Shown here piece by piece: positions 44,813 through 53,607 of a DNA stretch of 64,000 bases (positions are counted from its first letter, which is position 1; each line of letters opens with the position of its first letter). A program made the position numbers and the translations under genes. Below the pieces are notes generated by a model. That model was not told where the DNA came from. It worked only from the letters and a program-made list of their open reading frames with translations, and did no database searches. Source of the DNA: JAOUEA01 sp963825635 (GTDB taxonomy: Bacteria > Actinomycetota > UBA4738 > HRBIN12); assembly GCA_963825635.1 (NCBI GenBank), contig CAWGTU010000001.1, positions 1,755,800-1,819,799 on the forward strand, given 5' to 3'.

Positions 44813-45910
44813 TCAGCGACGATCGACGACCGCTAGCAGGGCCTCGAGGCGTTCCTGGAGCGTCGTCTCGTCGTCCGCACAGACCGTGACATGACCCAGC
44901 TTGCGACCTGGGCGCGGTTCCTTGTCGTAGTCGTGTAGGTGCGCGCCGCGGACCGACAGCACGTCCGCACGGTCGGGCATCTCGCCGATCAGATTCACCA
45001 TCGCGCTCACCCCGACCGCGGCCGTCGATCCGAGCGGAAGTCCGCAGACGGCGCGCAGGTGGTTCTCGAACTGCGACGTCTCGGCGCCCTCGATCGTCCA
45101 ATGCGCCGTGTTGTGCACACGAGGTGCCATCTCGTTGCCGAGCAACGAGTCCCCAACCTGGAACAGCTCGATCGCGAGCACGCCCACGTACTCGAGCTCG
45201 GCCATCACCGAGAACGCGTGGGACTCGGCGGCTCGCTGCACCTCGAGGTCGAGGCCTGGTGCGGGCGCGCGGGTGAGCCGGAGGATGCCGTCACGATGGT
45301 AGTTCTCGACGACCGGGTACGCGGCCGTCGAGCCGTCCCGGCCACGGACCGCCACGATCGACAGCTCGCGATCGAACTCGACGAGCGCCTCGAGCAGGCA
45401 GGGCACCTCCCCCACCGATCGCCAGGCGTCCTCGGCGAGCAGCCGATCGCGGATCACGGCCTGCCCCTTGCCGTCGTACCCGAGACGCCGCGTCTTCAGC
45501 ACCGCCGGCACGCCGATGCGCTCGAGGGCGTCGCCGAGGCCATCGGACGAGTCGACGGCGGCGTACACCGGCACGGTCAGCCCGACGGCGGTGAACAGCT
45601 CCTTCTCGGCGAGCCGGTCCTGCGCCGCTTCGAGGGCGGCCGGTGGCGGGAACACGGGCCGCAGCTCCGCGACGAACCTCGCGGCGTCGACCGGCACGTT
45701 CTCGAACTCGTACGTGACGACGTCGCACCGGCTCGCGAGCTCCGCGAGCCGGTCGCGGTCGTCGTAGGCGCCCACGATCGCGGGGGCCACGCCGGCCGCC
45801 GGCGACAACGCTGCGGGGTCCAGGGTCACGCAGCCGATGCCGAGCTCGTGGCCGGCGAGGGCGAGCATGCGGCCGAGCTGACCGCCGCCGACGATGCCGA
45901 CGTCGGTCAT
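44813..45910 (-). CDS. purK: N5-carboxyaminoimidazole ribonucleotide synthase
   Basis: ATP-grasp enzyme that converts AIR and bicarbonate to N5-CAIR in purine synthesis. It has 365 residues. The N-terminal VGIVGGGQLGRMLALAG, the ATP-grasp KTRRLGYDGKGQ and EMAPRVHNTAHWTIEGA are characteristic. The start at 45910 lies 7 bases after the purE stop on the minus strand, making a purE-purK operon in which PurE follows in the pathway. Confidence 0.96.
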   Translation of the reverse strand: MTDVGIVGGGQLGRMLALAGHELGIGCVTLDPAALSPAAGVAPAIVGAYDDRDRLAELASRCDVVTYEFENVPVDAARFVAELRPVFPPPAALEAAQDRLAEKELFTAVGLTVPVYAAVDSSDGLGDALERIGVPAVLKTRRLGYDGKGQAVIRDRLLAEDAWRSVGEVPCLLEALVEFDRELSIVAVRGRDGSTAAYPVVENYHRDGILRLTRAPAPGLDLEVQRAAESHAFSVMAELEYVGVLAIELFQVGDSLLGNEMAPRVHNTAHWTIEGAETSQFENHLRAVCGLPLGSTAAVGVSAMVNLIGEMPDRADVLSVRGAHLHDYDKEPRPGRKLGHVTVCADDETTLQERLEALLAVVDRR

Positions 45911-45917
45911 GCCGGGC

Positions 45918-46409
45918 TCATCCGGCGGGATCGGGATGCTCGAGCACCGACGCCGTCTGCTCCTCGCGGAACTGCACGAGGCGCTCGCGCACCCCCTCGT
46001 CGCGCAGGGCCACGACGGCCGCCGCAAGCAGCGCGGCGTTCACCGCGCCGGAGCGCCCGATCGCCAGCGTGCCGACCGGCACGCCGGCGGGCATCTGCAC
46101 GATCGAGAGCAGCGAGTCCATGCCCTTCAGCGCCTGCGACTCCACCGGCACGCCGAGCACCGGCAGGTGGGTCTTGGCGGCCACCATGCCGGGCAGGTGG
46201 GCGGCGCCACCGGCGCCGGCGACGATCACCTGGAGTCCCCGATCGGCCGCGGTCGACGCGTACTCGAACAGTAGGTCGGGGGTGCGATGCGCGCTCACGA
46301 CGCGCGACTCCGCCGGTACGTCGAGCCGTTCCAGGGTCTCGACGGCGTGGCGCATCGTCTCCCAGTCGCTCCGCGATCCCATGATCACGCCCACCTGTGG
46401 CTCGGCCAT
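45918..46409 (-). CDS. purE: N5-carboxyaminoimidazole ribonucleotide mutase
   Basis: Rearranges N5-CAIR to CAIR. It has 163 residues. VGVIMGSRSDW, the VSAHRTPDLLFEYA loop with its catalytic His, and the GAGGAAHLPGMVAA motif are all present. TAGACT on the minus strand (46424-46419) ends 9 bases before the ATG. Co-transcribed with purK. Confidence 0.97.
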   Translation of the reverse strand: MAEPQVGVIMGSRSDWETMRHAVETLERLDVPAESRVVSAHRTPDLLFEYASTAADRGLQVIVAGAGGAAHLPGMVAAKTHLPVLGVPVESQALKGMDSLLSIVQMPAGVPVGTLAIGRSGAVNAALLAAAVVALRDEGVRERLVQFREEQTASVLEHPDPAG

Positions 46410-46421
46410 CGTGGCCGCAGT

Positions 46422-47177
46422 CTAGGGCTCCGAGCCCCGCGGAGCCTTGCGGCGTCGCCGGCCGAGGTTGCCGACCAGCAGCGCGACCGCGGTGATCAGG
46501 TAGATCTGGCCGAGCAGCGCTTCCATCGCCGCGGCGATCCGCATCGGATCGGCTCGCATCGTGAGGTCGCCGTAGCCCACGGTCGTCAGCGTGATCAGGC
46601 TGAAGTACAGCGTGTCCGTGCTCGTGAACGAGTCCTGCTGCACGAAGAGCCGTCCGTCCTCGAGATGACCCGCCACCGCGTAGATGCCCGAGAAGATCAT
46701 CCCGAACAGCAGGTACACGCAGAGCGCACCCATGATCGTGTTCCACGAGATCGTGAGGTGGGTCGAGAGGCGTCGCACGATCGCGACCTGCACGGCCAGG
46801 AGCATCAGCGTCACGAACGCGGAGACCGCGGCGCGGATCGTCGAGGCCTCGCTGCCCTCTGCGGCCGCGAACGCCGTGGCGAGCACGATCACCGGCACCA
46901 CGGCGAGGGCGATCCGCTGCCAGGACTTCGGAGCCTGGGAGGTGCGCATCGCGAACGCGAGCATCACCCCGATCAGGGCCACCGAGATGAGCCGTTCCCA
47001 CTGATGCGCATCGAGGACGACGGTGGCGATGATCGTCACGGCGATCAGGATCAGCAGCGCCCCGTAGCGGTCGGGTCCGGCGAGCCGCTCCTGCCAGCTC
47101 AGCCGCCGCCGCTCACCGAGATCACCCAGCAGGTCGACGACCTCGATCTCGTCGTCGGCGTTCTCGGGGTCGCTCAT
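46422..47177 (-). CDS. Potassium channel-like ion channel protein
   Basis: It has 251 residues with about six membrane helices. The C-terminal pore carries the K+ selectivity filter TVGYGD within LITLTTVGYGDLTM, followed by a last helix (GQIYLITAVALLVGNL) and a basic tail. No RCK domain is present. The layout fits the Ion_trans_2 group seen in actinobacteria. TAGAGT on the minus strand (47192-47187) lies 9 bases before the ATG. Confidence 0.87.
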   Translation of the reverse strand: MSDPENADDEIEVVDLLGDLGERRRLSWQERLAGPDRYGALLILIAVTIIATVVLDAHQWERLISVALIGVMLAFAMRTSQAPKSWQRIALAVVPVIVLATAFAAAEGSEASTIRAAVSAFVTLMLLAVQVAIVRRLSTHLTISWNTIMGALCVYLLFGMIFSGIYAVAGHLEDGRLFVQQDSFTSTDTLYFSLITLTTVGYGDLTMRADPMRIAAAMEALLGQIYLITAVALLVGNLGRRRRKAPRGSEP

Positions 47178-47203
47178 CGGCTCGTCACTCTACGCTCCGC
47201 GAT

Positions 47204-48409
47204 TCACACGTCGAACGATCGGCGCCATCCCTGCGGCACGGGCCCGCTCACCCTGATCTCAACGGCTCCCAGCCAGGTCGCGAGCTCACGGATCGCGCGA
47301 ACCGCCGCAGCTCCGTCGCGGTCATCCGTCCCCGGCTCGGCGTGCACCGCATGCAGATGCAGTTCCCGGGTTGCTCGATCGAAGCGAGGATCCACCCGTC
47401 CGATCAGGCGATCGCGGTGCAGGATCGGCAGCACGAAGTAGCCCCAGCGGCGCTTCGCCTTCGGCACATAGATCTCGAGCCGGAAGTGGAAGTCGAACAG
47501 CGCCTCGGTGTGGTCGCGGTCGCTCACGAGGTCGTCGAAGGGCGAGAGCGCGACGGTGCGCGGCTTCCAGGGGCGATCGAGCAGGTCGGCGTGCGCATAC
47601 CACTCGCCCTTCGTGACGCCCTCGATCGCGACGGGCACGGCCACGCCCTCGCGCACGAGGCGGGCGAGGGCGCGCTCCCACCCGTCGGGGCGGCCGTCGA
47701 AGAGCATCCCGAACTGGGCCGGCGTCGCGACTCCTCGGGCCCGCAGCTGCCGGTCGAGGACCTCGCGGGCGATCTCGCTCCTCGGCCGGCTCGGCTCGTC
47801 CACGGGCAGGCTTCTGGCGGCGAGGTCCCACAGCCGCTGCTGTCCGTCGCGCCCCACGATCATCACCTCGCCCAGGTTCCAGAGGATGTCGAGCATCATC
47901 GCGACGTTGCGGCCCTCGTCGTTCCACCCACCGGCGTGCCAGCCGTCGGCGACCCGGTCCTCGAGGTCGCGCGCGCGCAGCGGCCCGCGCCGGCGCAGCT
48001 CGCGCAGGACGTAGCGGCGGAAGGGGGCGTTCGCCTCGAGCCAGCTCGCGACGTACCGGCGGCGCTTGAGGCCCGCGTACGGGCCCCGGTCGGGGTATCG
48101 CCGCATCGACTCCCGATGGATCCACAGGTCGGCCGTCGGCACGATGTGCACCCAGTACTCGAAGAGCGAGCGGTCGAGCCAGAGCATGCGCTCGAGCTCC
48201 TCGACGCGGAACGCCCGCCCCAACCGTGAGAAGAGCACGAGGTGATCGGTCCGCGCGACGACCCGCGTCGGGTCGAGCTGCACCATCGTGAGGTCGTGCA
48301 CCGCCTCCGCGATCGACGCCGGCCGTGGCCCGGCGAGGCGCTGGCCCTGCACGCAGAGCCGTCGCGCCGAGCGCCGATCGAGCCGCAGGGGGTGGGTCGG
48401 GCCTGCCAT
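47204..48409 (-). CDS. YcaQ/AlkZ-like winged-helix DNA glycosylase
   Basis: It has 401 residues of the HTH_42 family (E. coli AlkX/YcaQ, Streptomyces AlkZ), which unhook interstrand crosslinks or bulky N7-alkyl adducts. The catalytic Q-x-D/Q motif appears as Q44-L-D46 in MVQLDPTRVVART. The WVHIVPTADLWIHRESM and KRRWGYFVLPILHRDRLIGRVDP regions are family hallmarks. The start at 48409 (MAGPTHPLRL) is 8 bases after a TAGACT element that overlaps the promoter of the divergent gene. Confidence 0.88.
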   Translation of the reverse strand: MAGPTHPLRLDRRSARRLCVQGQRLAGPRPASIAEAVHDLTMVQLDPTRVVARTDHLVLFSRLGRAFRVEELERMLWLDRSLFEYWVHIVPTADLWIHRESMRRYPDRGPYAGLKRRRYVASWLEANAPFRRYVLRELRRRGPLRARDLEDRVADGWHAGGWNDEGRNVAMMLDILWNLGEVMIVGRDGQQRLWDLAARSLPVDEPSRPRSEIAREVLDRQLRARGVATPAQFGMLFDGRPDGWERALARLVREGVAVPVAIEGVTKGEWYAHADLLDRPWKPRTVALSPFDDLVSDRDHTEALFDFHFRLEIYVPKAKRRWGYFVLPILHRDRLIGRVDPRFDRATRELHLHAVHAEPGTDDRDGAAAVRAIRELATWLGAVEIRVSGPVPQGWRRSFDV

Positions 48410-48417
48410 CGGCGCGC

Positions 48418-48427
48418 AGTCTAGGCT
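48418..48427. promoter_or_regulatory. Overlapping divergent -10 elements
   Basis: AGTCTAGGCT contains TAGACT on the minus strand (48423-48418, 8 bases before the glycosylase ATG) and TAGGCT on the plus strand (48422-48427, 11 bases before the ATG at 48439). The two share the central TA pair, so both promoters cannot be occupied at once. Confidence 0.5.
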
Positions 48428-48438
48428 TCGTCCCGGAC

Positions 48439-49212
48439 ATGCACCCCGCCGACCGCCATCCGCACATCGCGAACCTGCAGGTGCTCGACGTCTACCGGTC
48501 GGCGCTGCGCCTCTACCGGCTGGAACCCGCCCGGGTCGCGGGCGCGGCACTCGTGCTGATGGTGCCCCCGGTGGTCCTGGGCATCGGCAGCGGCCGCCTC
48601 CTCGACGAGCTGCGCGACGGCCCGCTCGACGACCGCGTGGTGCTGGTGCTCGTGATCGCCGTCGTCTCGGGCGTGCTCTCGAGCATCGGCACGATCGTGT
48701 ACGCGGGGGTGCTCGACGAGCTCGTGGGATCGGTGGTGCGCGACGACCGTCGTCCCTCGATATCCGAGGTCGTGCACGCGCTGCCGATCTGGCGTCTGAT
48801 CGGCGCCGACGTGCTCGTCACTGTGCTGATCGCGCCGGCGTTCGCCCTCGGCGCCGTTCCCGGGTTCGTGCTGCTCACGATGCTTGCGATCGTCGGTCCG
48901 GTGATCAACATCGAGGACGCACGGCCCCTCCCGGCGATCGTGCGGTCGTTCCGGCTCACCTCCCGACACCTCTGGCTCACGATGCTCGCGGTTGGACTGC
49001 CGCTGCTCGTCGAGATCGGCGTCCACCACTGGCTCCTGCACCTTCGGGTGGAAGCGGACGTGCTGATCGAGATCGCCGTCTCGGTGCCGATGATCCTGAC
49101 CGTGGGCGCGTTCGTCGGGCTCGTCGAGGTCGAGCTCGCCTACGCGCTGCTCGCGCGAGACGACGGGTCGTCTGTCGCCGAGGTCGTGGCGAGCACCGCC
49201 CCGCCCGAGTAG
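48439..49212 (+). CDS. Integral membrane protein, unknown
   Basis: It has 257 residues and about six membrane helices in pairs (VAGAALVLMVPPVVLGIGS, VLVLVIAVVSGVLSSIGTIVYAGV, VLLTMLAIVGPVIN, LTMLAVGLPLLVEI). The FRLTSRHLWLT stretch is like that of membrane proteins related to the GDPD anchoring domain or DUF7544-type families. No catalytic motif is visible. Divergent from the DNA glycosylase gene and convergent with an aminotransferase. Confidence 0.65.
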   Translation: MHPADRHPHIANLQVLDVYRSALRLYRLEPARVAGAALVLMVPPVVLGIGSGRLLDELRDGPLDDRVVLVLVIAVVSGVLSSIGTIVYAGVLDELVGSVVRDDRRPSISEVVHALPIWRLIGADVLVTVLIAPAFALGAVPGFVLLTMLAIVGPVINIEDARPLPAIVRSFRLTSRHLWLTMLAVGLPLLVEIGVHHWLLHLRVEADVLIEIAVSVPMILTVGAFVGLVEVELAYALLARDDGSSVAEVVASTAPPE

Positions 49213-49223
49213 TCCACCTCAGA

Positions 49224-50597
49224 CTACTTCGTGATCGCCTCGGCGAAGCTCTCGAAGTTCTCGACGTAGCGCTCGGCGTCGGCGTCGCTCATCACGATCG
49301 ACGTCGTCCAGCTCTCCCACTTCGACCCGGGCGACTTGAAGACCCCGCGGTTCAGCTGCCAGAGCCAGGCCAGCTGCGGCACGCGGTCGTCGATCTTCCA
49401 CAGGTCGCGGTACTCGTGGATCGGCGTGGTGCTCCAGTCGATCGAGCCCTTCGCGCCCAGCGTCTTCATCGAGGCCGGGAGCCGGTGTTTCGCGATCACG
49501 TCCTCGCAGCGATGCAGGAACGTGTTGATCTCGTCGAGCCGCGCGTACGCGGGCTTCGTGAGCACCTCCGTGAGGTTCACCTTGGCGGCGGCCATCGTGA
49601 GCGGGTTGCCGTTGAACGTGCCGACCTGATCGATGTCGCCCGAGATCACGCCGGCCATCGCCTCCTCGGTGCCGCCGATCGCCCCGCACGGCAGCCCCGC
49701 GCCCATCGCCTTCGCGAAGGCCACGAGGTCGGGCTGCACGCCGAACGCCTCGATCGCTCCTCCCCACGCCACCGTGAAGCCGGTCTTGACCTCGTCGTAG
49801 GCGAACATCGCGCCGTGCGTGTGGCACGTCTCCTTGAGCCCTTCGAGGTAGCCGTCGTCGGGCAGCACCACGCCGCAGTTCGTCATCACCGGCTCGACGA
49901 TCATGCCGGCGATCTCCTCGCCGCGCTCGGCGAAGACGCGCTGCGCCGACTCGAGGTCGTTGAACGGCACGTTCACGACGGACTCCACCGTGCCCGGTAT
50001 GAGCCCGGCGGTCTGGGGAACGGAGTTCGGGTGCTCGCGCGGACCGGCCTTGTCCTCGGGAGGGAAGACGCTCACCATCAGCGCGTCGTGGTGCCCGTGG
50101 TAGGTGCCCTCGATCTTCACGATCAGGTCGCGACCGGTCGAGGCCCGCATGATGCGGACCGCGTCGAGCGTCGCCTCGGTGCCCGAGTTCCCGAACCGCC
50201 AGTACGGCAGCCCGGTGCGCTCCGCGAGCTGCTCGGCGACGGGCAGGGCGTCCTCGGTCGGCTGGGCGAAGTGGGTGCCCTTGGCCACCCGGTCGCGGAC
50301 GGCTTCCACGATCTTCGGATGGGCGTGGCCCATCACCATGACGCCGTAGCCGTTGTGGTAGTCGACGTACTCGTTGCCGTCGATGTCCCAGACCCGCGAG
50401 CCATCGCCGCGGTCGACGTAGATCGGGTGCGGGGGCCAGGTCTGCCACGACGACGAGACGCCGCCGGGAAGGTGGACCCTCGCCTCCTCGCGGTAGCTCA
50501 ACGAGCGCGCGTGCTTCTCGTCGAGCGCGGCGGTCTCGCGCTTCGTCAGCTCCTCGACCAGCCCGAGGTCGATCTCTACGGTGTCGGTGGTGCTCAT
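49224..50597 (-). CDS. Class III aminotransferase (HemL-like), paralogue 1
   Basis: It has 457 residues, a PLP fold type I class III enzyme. Motifs are RFGNSGTEATLDAVR, GTYHGHHD and the Schiff-base Lys in FAYDEVKTGFTVAWGG. It resembles glutamate-1-semialdehyde aminomutase, but two tandem divergent copies and an extra C-terminal module (RGVFKSPGSKWESWTTSIV) argue against haem synthesis and for a catabolic omega-aminotransferase or mutase. It lies 37 bases downstream of paralogue 2 in the same orientation, so they form an operon. Confidence 0.85.
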   Translation of the reverse strand: MSTTDTVEIDLGLVEELTKRETAALDEKHARSLSYREEARVHLPGGVSSSWQTWPPHPIYVDRGDGSRVWDIDGNEYVDYHNGYGVMVMGHAHPKIVEAVRDRVAKGTHFAQPTEDALPVAEQLAERTGLPYWRFGNSGTEATLDAVRIMRASTGRDLIVKIEGTYHGHHDALMVSVFPPEDKAGPREHPNSVPQTAGLIPGTVESVVNVPFNDLESAQRVFAERGEEIAGMIVEPVMTNCGVVLPDDGYLEGLKETCHTHGAMFAYDEVKTGFTVAWGGAIEAFGVQPDLVAFAKAMGAGLPCGAIGGTEEAMAGVISGDIDQVGTFNGNPLTMAAAKVNLTEVLTKPAYARLDEINTFLHRCEDVIAKHRLPASMKTLGAKGSIDWSTTPIHEYRDLWKIDDRVPQLAWLWQLNRGVFKSPGSKWESWTTSIVMSDADAERYVENFESFAEAITK

Positions 50598-50634
50598 CGC
50601 GGTTCCCCCATCGGTCGCGTCGTCGCTTCCAAGG

Positions 50635-52005
50635 CTACGCCGTCACGGCGGTGGCGAACTCCTCGAAGTTGGCCACGTAGCGCGCGGCGTCGTCCTCGGT
50701 GTGCCACACCGACAGCGTCCAGGTCTCCTGCTTCGTCCACGGCGACTTGAACACCCCTCGGTTCTGTTGGAAGAGCCACGCGAGGTAGCTGATGCGCTCG
50801 TCGATGCCGACCGCGTCGCGGTACTCGCGCACCGGCTTGGTCGAGTAGATCACCGAGCCCTTCGCGCCGACGCCGCTCACGTACGCGGGCAGGCCGGTCT
50901 TCTCGATCACCGACGTGAGGCCGTCCTTCATCGCCTTATCGATGCGGTTGAAGCCCTCGTAGGCGTCGGGCACGAGCACCTCGAGCAGGGTCGCCTGCGA
51001 CGCGGCCATCGTGAGGGGGTTGCCGTTGAACGTGCCCGCCATGTCGTACGTGCCGTCGATGATCGGCTGGTAGAGCTCGCGCGTGGCGCCGATCGCGCCG
51101 CACGGCGTGCCGCCGCCGATCGCCTTGGCCAGGCAGATGATGTCGGGCACGACGCCGAAGACCTCGCCGGCGCCCCCGTAGGCGAGCGTGGCGCCCGTCT
51201 TCACCTCGTCGTAGGCGAGGTAGGCGCCGTTGGCGTGGCAGAGGTCCTTCAGTCCCTGCAGGTAGCCGGGCTCGGGCAGGATCACGCCGCAGTTCATCAT
51301 CGCGGGCTCGACGATCATGCCGGCGATCTTCCCCTCGTTCTCGGCGAAGACCCGGCGCGCGGCCTCGAGGTCGTTGAACGGCACGACGCGCACGAGGTCG
51401 GCGAACGCCTGCGGGATGCCCATCGCCTGCGGCACCGTGTTCGGGTGCTCGCGAGGCCCCATGTCGGCGGGGTCGGGCGCCACCGAGAACATCAGCGAGT
51501 CATGGTGGCCGTGATACGTGCCCTCGATCTTCACGAGCACGTCGCGGCCGGTGTTCGCGCGCATCAGGCGTCCGGCTTCCAGTGTGGCCTCGGTGCCCGA
51601 GTTGCAGAAGCGCCACAGCGGCAGGTTGAAGCGCTCCGTGAGGTTCTCGCCGATCACGTCGAGGTGCTTCGTCGGCTGCGCGAAGTGCGTGCCGAGCTCG
51701 GCCTGGCGCTGGATCGCCTCGACGATCCTCGGGTGCGCGTGCCCGGCCACCATCGCCCCGTACCCGAGGTGGAAATCGATGTACTCGTTCTGGTCGATGT
51801 CCCAGAGGCGGTTACCGTTGCCGCGGTCGATGAAGATCGCGTGCGGCGGCGAGTCCTGCCAGCTCGACGCGACGCCGCCGGCCACGTATCGATCGGCGGT
51901 GGCGCGGTACTCGATCGACGCGCGCCGCGTCGGCTCGAGCGTCGCCTCCTCTCGCTCGATCAGGCTGTCGATCAGGTCCAGATCGAACTCGACCTGTGCT
52001 GCCAT
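50635..52005 (-). CDS. Class III aminotransferase (HemL-like), paralogue 2
   Basis: It has 456 residues, clearly homologous along its full length to the next gene (FCNSGTEATLEAGRLMRANTGRD, GTYHGHHDSLMFSV, LAYDEVKTGATLAYGG with the PLP Lys, and RGVFKSPWTKQETWTLSVW). The pair probably arose by tandem duplication and may form a heteromer or act on related substrates. A palindrome TTGAA-N6-TTCAA lies 53 bases upstream of the ATG. The substrate is unknown. Confidence 0.85.
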   Translation of the reverse strand: MAAQVEFDLDLIDSLIEREEATLEPTRRASIEYRATADRYVAGGVASSWQDSPPHAIFIDRGNGNRLWDIDQNEYIDFHLGYGAMVAGHAHPRIVEAIQRQAELGTHFAQPTKHLDVIGENLTERFNLPLWRFCNSGTEATLEAGRLMRANTGRDVLVKIEGTYHGHHDSLMFSVAPDPADMGPREHPNTVPQAMGIPQAFADLVRVVPFNDLEAARRVFAENEGKIAGMIVEPAMMNCGVILPEPGYLQGLKDLCHANGAYLAYDEVKTGATLAYGGAGEVFGVVPDIICLAKAIGGGTPCGAIGATRELYQPIIDGTYDMAGTFNGNPLTMAASQATLLEVLVPDAYEGFNRIDKAMKDGLTSVIEKTGLPAYVSGVGAKGSVIYSTKPVREYRDAVGIDERISYLAWLFQQNRGVFKSPWTKQETWTLSVWHTEDDAARYVANFEEFATAVTA

Positions 52006-52057
52006 GGTGCGATCTCCTCCTTCGAGGAACCACCGCAGCCGTCCGTGAGGACAGCGA

Positions 52058-52073
52058 TTGAACGGCGATTCAA
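52058..52073. promoter_or_regulatory. Palindromic candidate operator upstream of the aminotransferase pair
   Basis: TTGAA-CGGCGA-TTCAA is a perfect 5-bp dyad with a 6-base centre, placed 53 bases before the aminotransferase ATG and before no other gene on that strand. TetR- or GntR-type repressors bind such sites. No regulator gene is adjacent. Confidence 0.4.
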
Positions 52074-52146
52074 ACTTGGCCGAGATGATACCCCAGGCTC
52101 GTTCCCCTGGGTAGGTCGGCCGTTGGTATCGTGTGAGCTGCAGCGT

Positions 52147-52225
52147 GGTGGGTGTAGCTCAGCTCGGTTAGAGCGCCTGGTTGTGGTCCAGGAGGCCGCG
52201 GGTTCAAATCCCGTCACTCACCCCA
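52147..52225 (+). tRNA. tRNA-His (GTG)
   Basis: Acceptor arms GTGGGTG and CACTCAC pair, with the extra G(-1) at 52147 facing C73, as required for tRNA-His. The anticodon loop TTGTGGT between CCTGG and CCAGG gives GTG. The CCA end is encoded. Confidence 0.95.
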
Positions 52226-52247
52226 ACGGCCCTTGGTAGACTTCGGC

Positions 52248-52324
52248 GGGCCTCTAGCTCAATCCGGCAGAGCAACGGACTCTTAATCCGCAGGTTCGGG
52301 GTTCAAGTCCCCGGGGGCCCACCA
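52248..52324 (+). tRNA. tRNA-Lys (CTT)
   Basis: Acceptor arms GGGCCTC and GGGGCCC pair. The anticodon loop CTCTTAA gives CTT. The T-arm CGGGG-TTCAAGT-CCCCG and an encoded CCA are present. The first anticodon-stem pair is A-C, a mismatch. TAGACT (52237-52242) lies 5 bases upstream. Confidence 0.93.
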
Positions 52325-52370
52325 GGGAGTGCGCCGAACGGGTGGGCCGTCGTAAGGTACGGACATCGTC

Positions 52371-53549
52371 GTGAAGAAGCGCAACACGTTCGTCGGGATC
52401 ACGCTCCTGCTCGTCGGGGCCTTGTTGGGCAGCATGGGTGTCGTCCCGACCTGGGCCGCGACCTGTCCGGCGGCGACCTCGACGGCCACCTCCGGGGACG
52501 CTCCGGTCACCGGCACGGTCAGGGCGTGCGCATCCGTCGCCGCCACCAACTACCGCGTCACTGTGGTCGCCAAGCAGGGAACGGCCAAGACGACGATCTT
52601 CGACGTGAAGCCCGTGGCGCTGGACTCGACCGAGATGGTGGTCGGGACGTGGGCGCTCGGCACCTCGGGTACCTACACCATCATCACCAAGCTGCTCCGC
52701 AGCGGGTCACTCGTCACCAAGAGCACGATCACGGTGACGGTCGGCGGGACCACCCCGCCGCCACCGAGCACCTATGACGTGGCCGCAGCGGGTGACATCG
52801 CCACGTCGGGCAACGGGGACCTGAAGACGTCCAACCTCGTGCAGGCGCTGAACCCCCGGCAGGTGTATACGCTGGGCGACAACGTGTACCCGAGCGGTAC
52901 AGCGACGCCTGCCCCGTACATCGAGAAATACGGCCCGACGTGGGGCCGGTTCCTCGACAAGACCTTCCCGACGGTCGGCAATCACGATTACTACCCCAAG
53001 CTGAGTGGTGGTGGCTACGGTGGGCCCGGTGGGTACCAGGCGTACTTCGCCGACAGCGCAGGGGGCGGGGACTTGAACTACTCCCACACGTTCGACGGGT
53101 GGTTGGTCGTCCACCTCGACTCGGAGGGCCCGACCTCGCCGGCGCTGGCCCACCTCGAGGGTCAATTGGCTTCGACCAGCACCTCCTGCCAGATCGTGAT
53201 ATCGCACCACCCGTACATCTCGTCGGGCGAGCACGGCAACGACGCGAAGCAAGAGGCCATCTGGGACGCCGCGGTCGCCGGGAACGTCGAGATCGTCCTG
53301 AACGGCCACGAGCACAGCTACGAGCGCTTCGCCCCGGTGAGCGGGACGACGCAGTTCGTGGTCGGGATGGGCGGGGTTGCTACCCGCCCGTTCGGGACGA
53401 TCCAGCCCGAGTCCGCCAAGCGCATCACCGGCAACGCCAACCGCGGCGTGCTGGGGATCGACATCAGCGCGACCGGATGGGCCGCCGACTTCATCGCGGC
53501 CGCGGGGTCGACCGTGCTGGACTCGGCATCGGGGGCATGCGAATCATGA
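52371..53549 (+). CDS. Secreted metallophosphoesterase (purple-acid-phosphatase-like)
   Basis: It has 392 residues from a GTG. A signal peptide covers residues about 1-29 (TFVGITLLLVGALLGSMGVV). Residues about 30-128 form a beta domain ending in a PPPP linker. Residues about 132-390 are the calcineurin-like phosphoesterase domain with GDIATSG, TLGDNVYPSG, TVGNHDYY, SHHPYISSGEHG and NGHEHSYERF, which supply the dinuclear metal ligands. It probably scavenges phosphate outside the cell. A TAAGGT/TACGGA stretch at 52353-52363 is the likely -10. Confidence 0.9.
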   Translation: MKKRNTFVGITLLLVGALLGSMGVVPTWAATCPAATSTATSGDAPVTGTVRACASVAATNYRVTVVAKQGTAKTTIFDVKPVALDSTEMVVGTWALGTSGTYTIITKLLRSGSLVTKSTITVTVGGTTPPPPSTYDVAAAGDIATSGNGDLKTSNLVQALNPRQVYTLGDNVYPSGTATPAPYIEKYGPTWGRFLDKTFPTVGNHDYYPKLSGGGYGGPGGYQAYFADSAGGGDLNYSHTFDGWLVVHLDSEGPTSPALAHLEGQLASTSTSCQIVISHHPYISSGEHGNDAKQEAIWDAAVAGNVEIVLNGHEHSYERFAPVSGTTQFVVGMGGVATRPFGTIQPESAKRITGNANRGVLGIDISATGWAADFIAAAGSTVLDSASGACES

Positions 53550-53561
53550 TCCTCGGTCCCT

Positions 53562-53589
53562 GAGCCGCCGGGGTTGACCCCACCGGCTC
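53562..53589 (+). terminator. Imperfect hairpin after the phosphatase gene
   Basis: GAGCCG and CGGCTC plus an inner GGGGT/ACCCC pairing form a stem with two mismatches and a TG loop, 12 bases after the stop. Confidence 0.5.
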
Positions 53590-53607
53590 GCCGATCGCGA
53601 GGGACCA

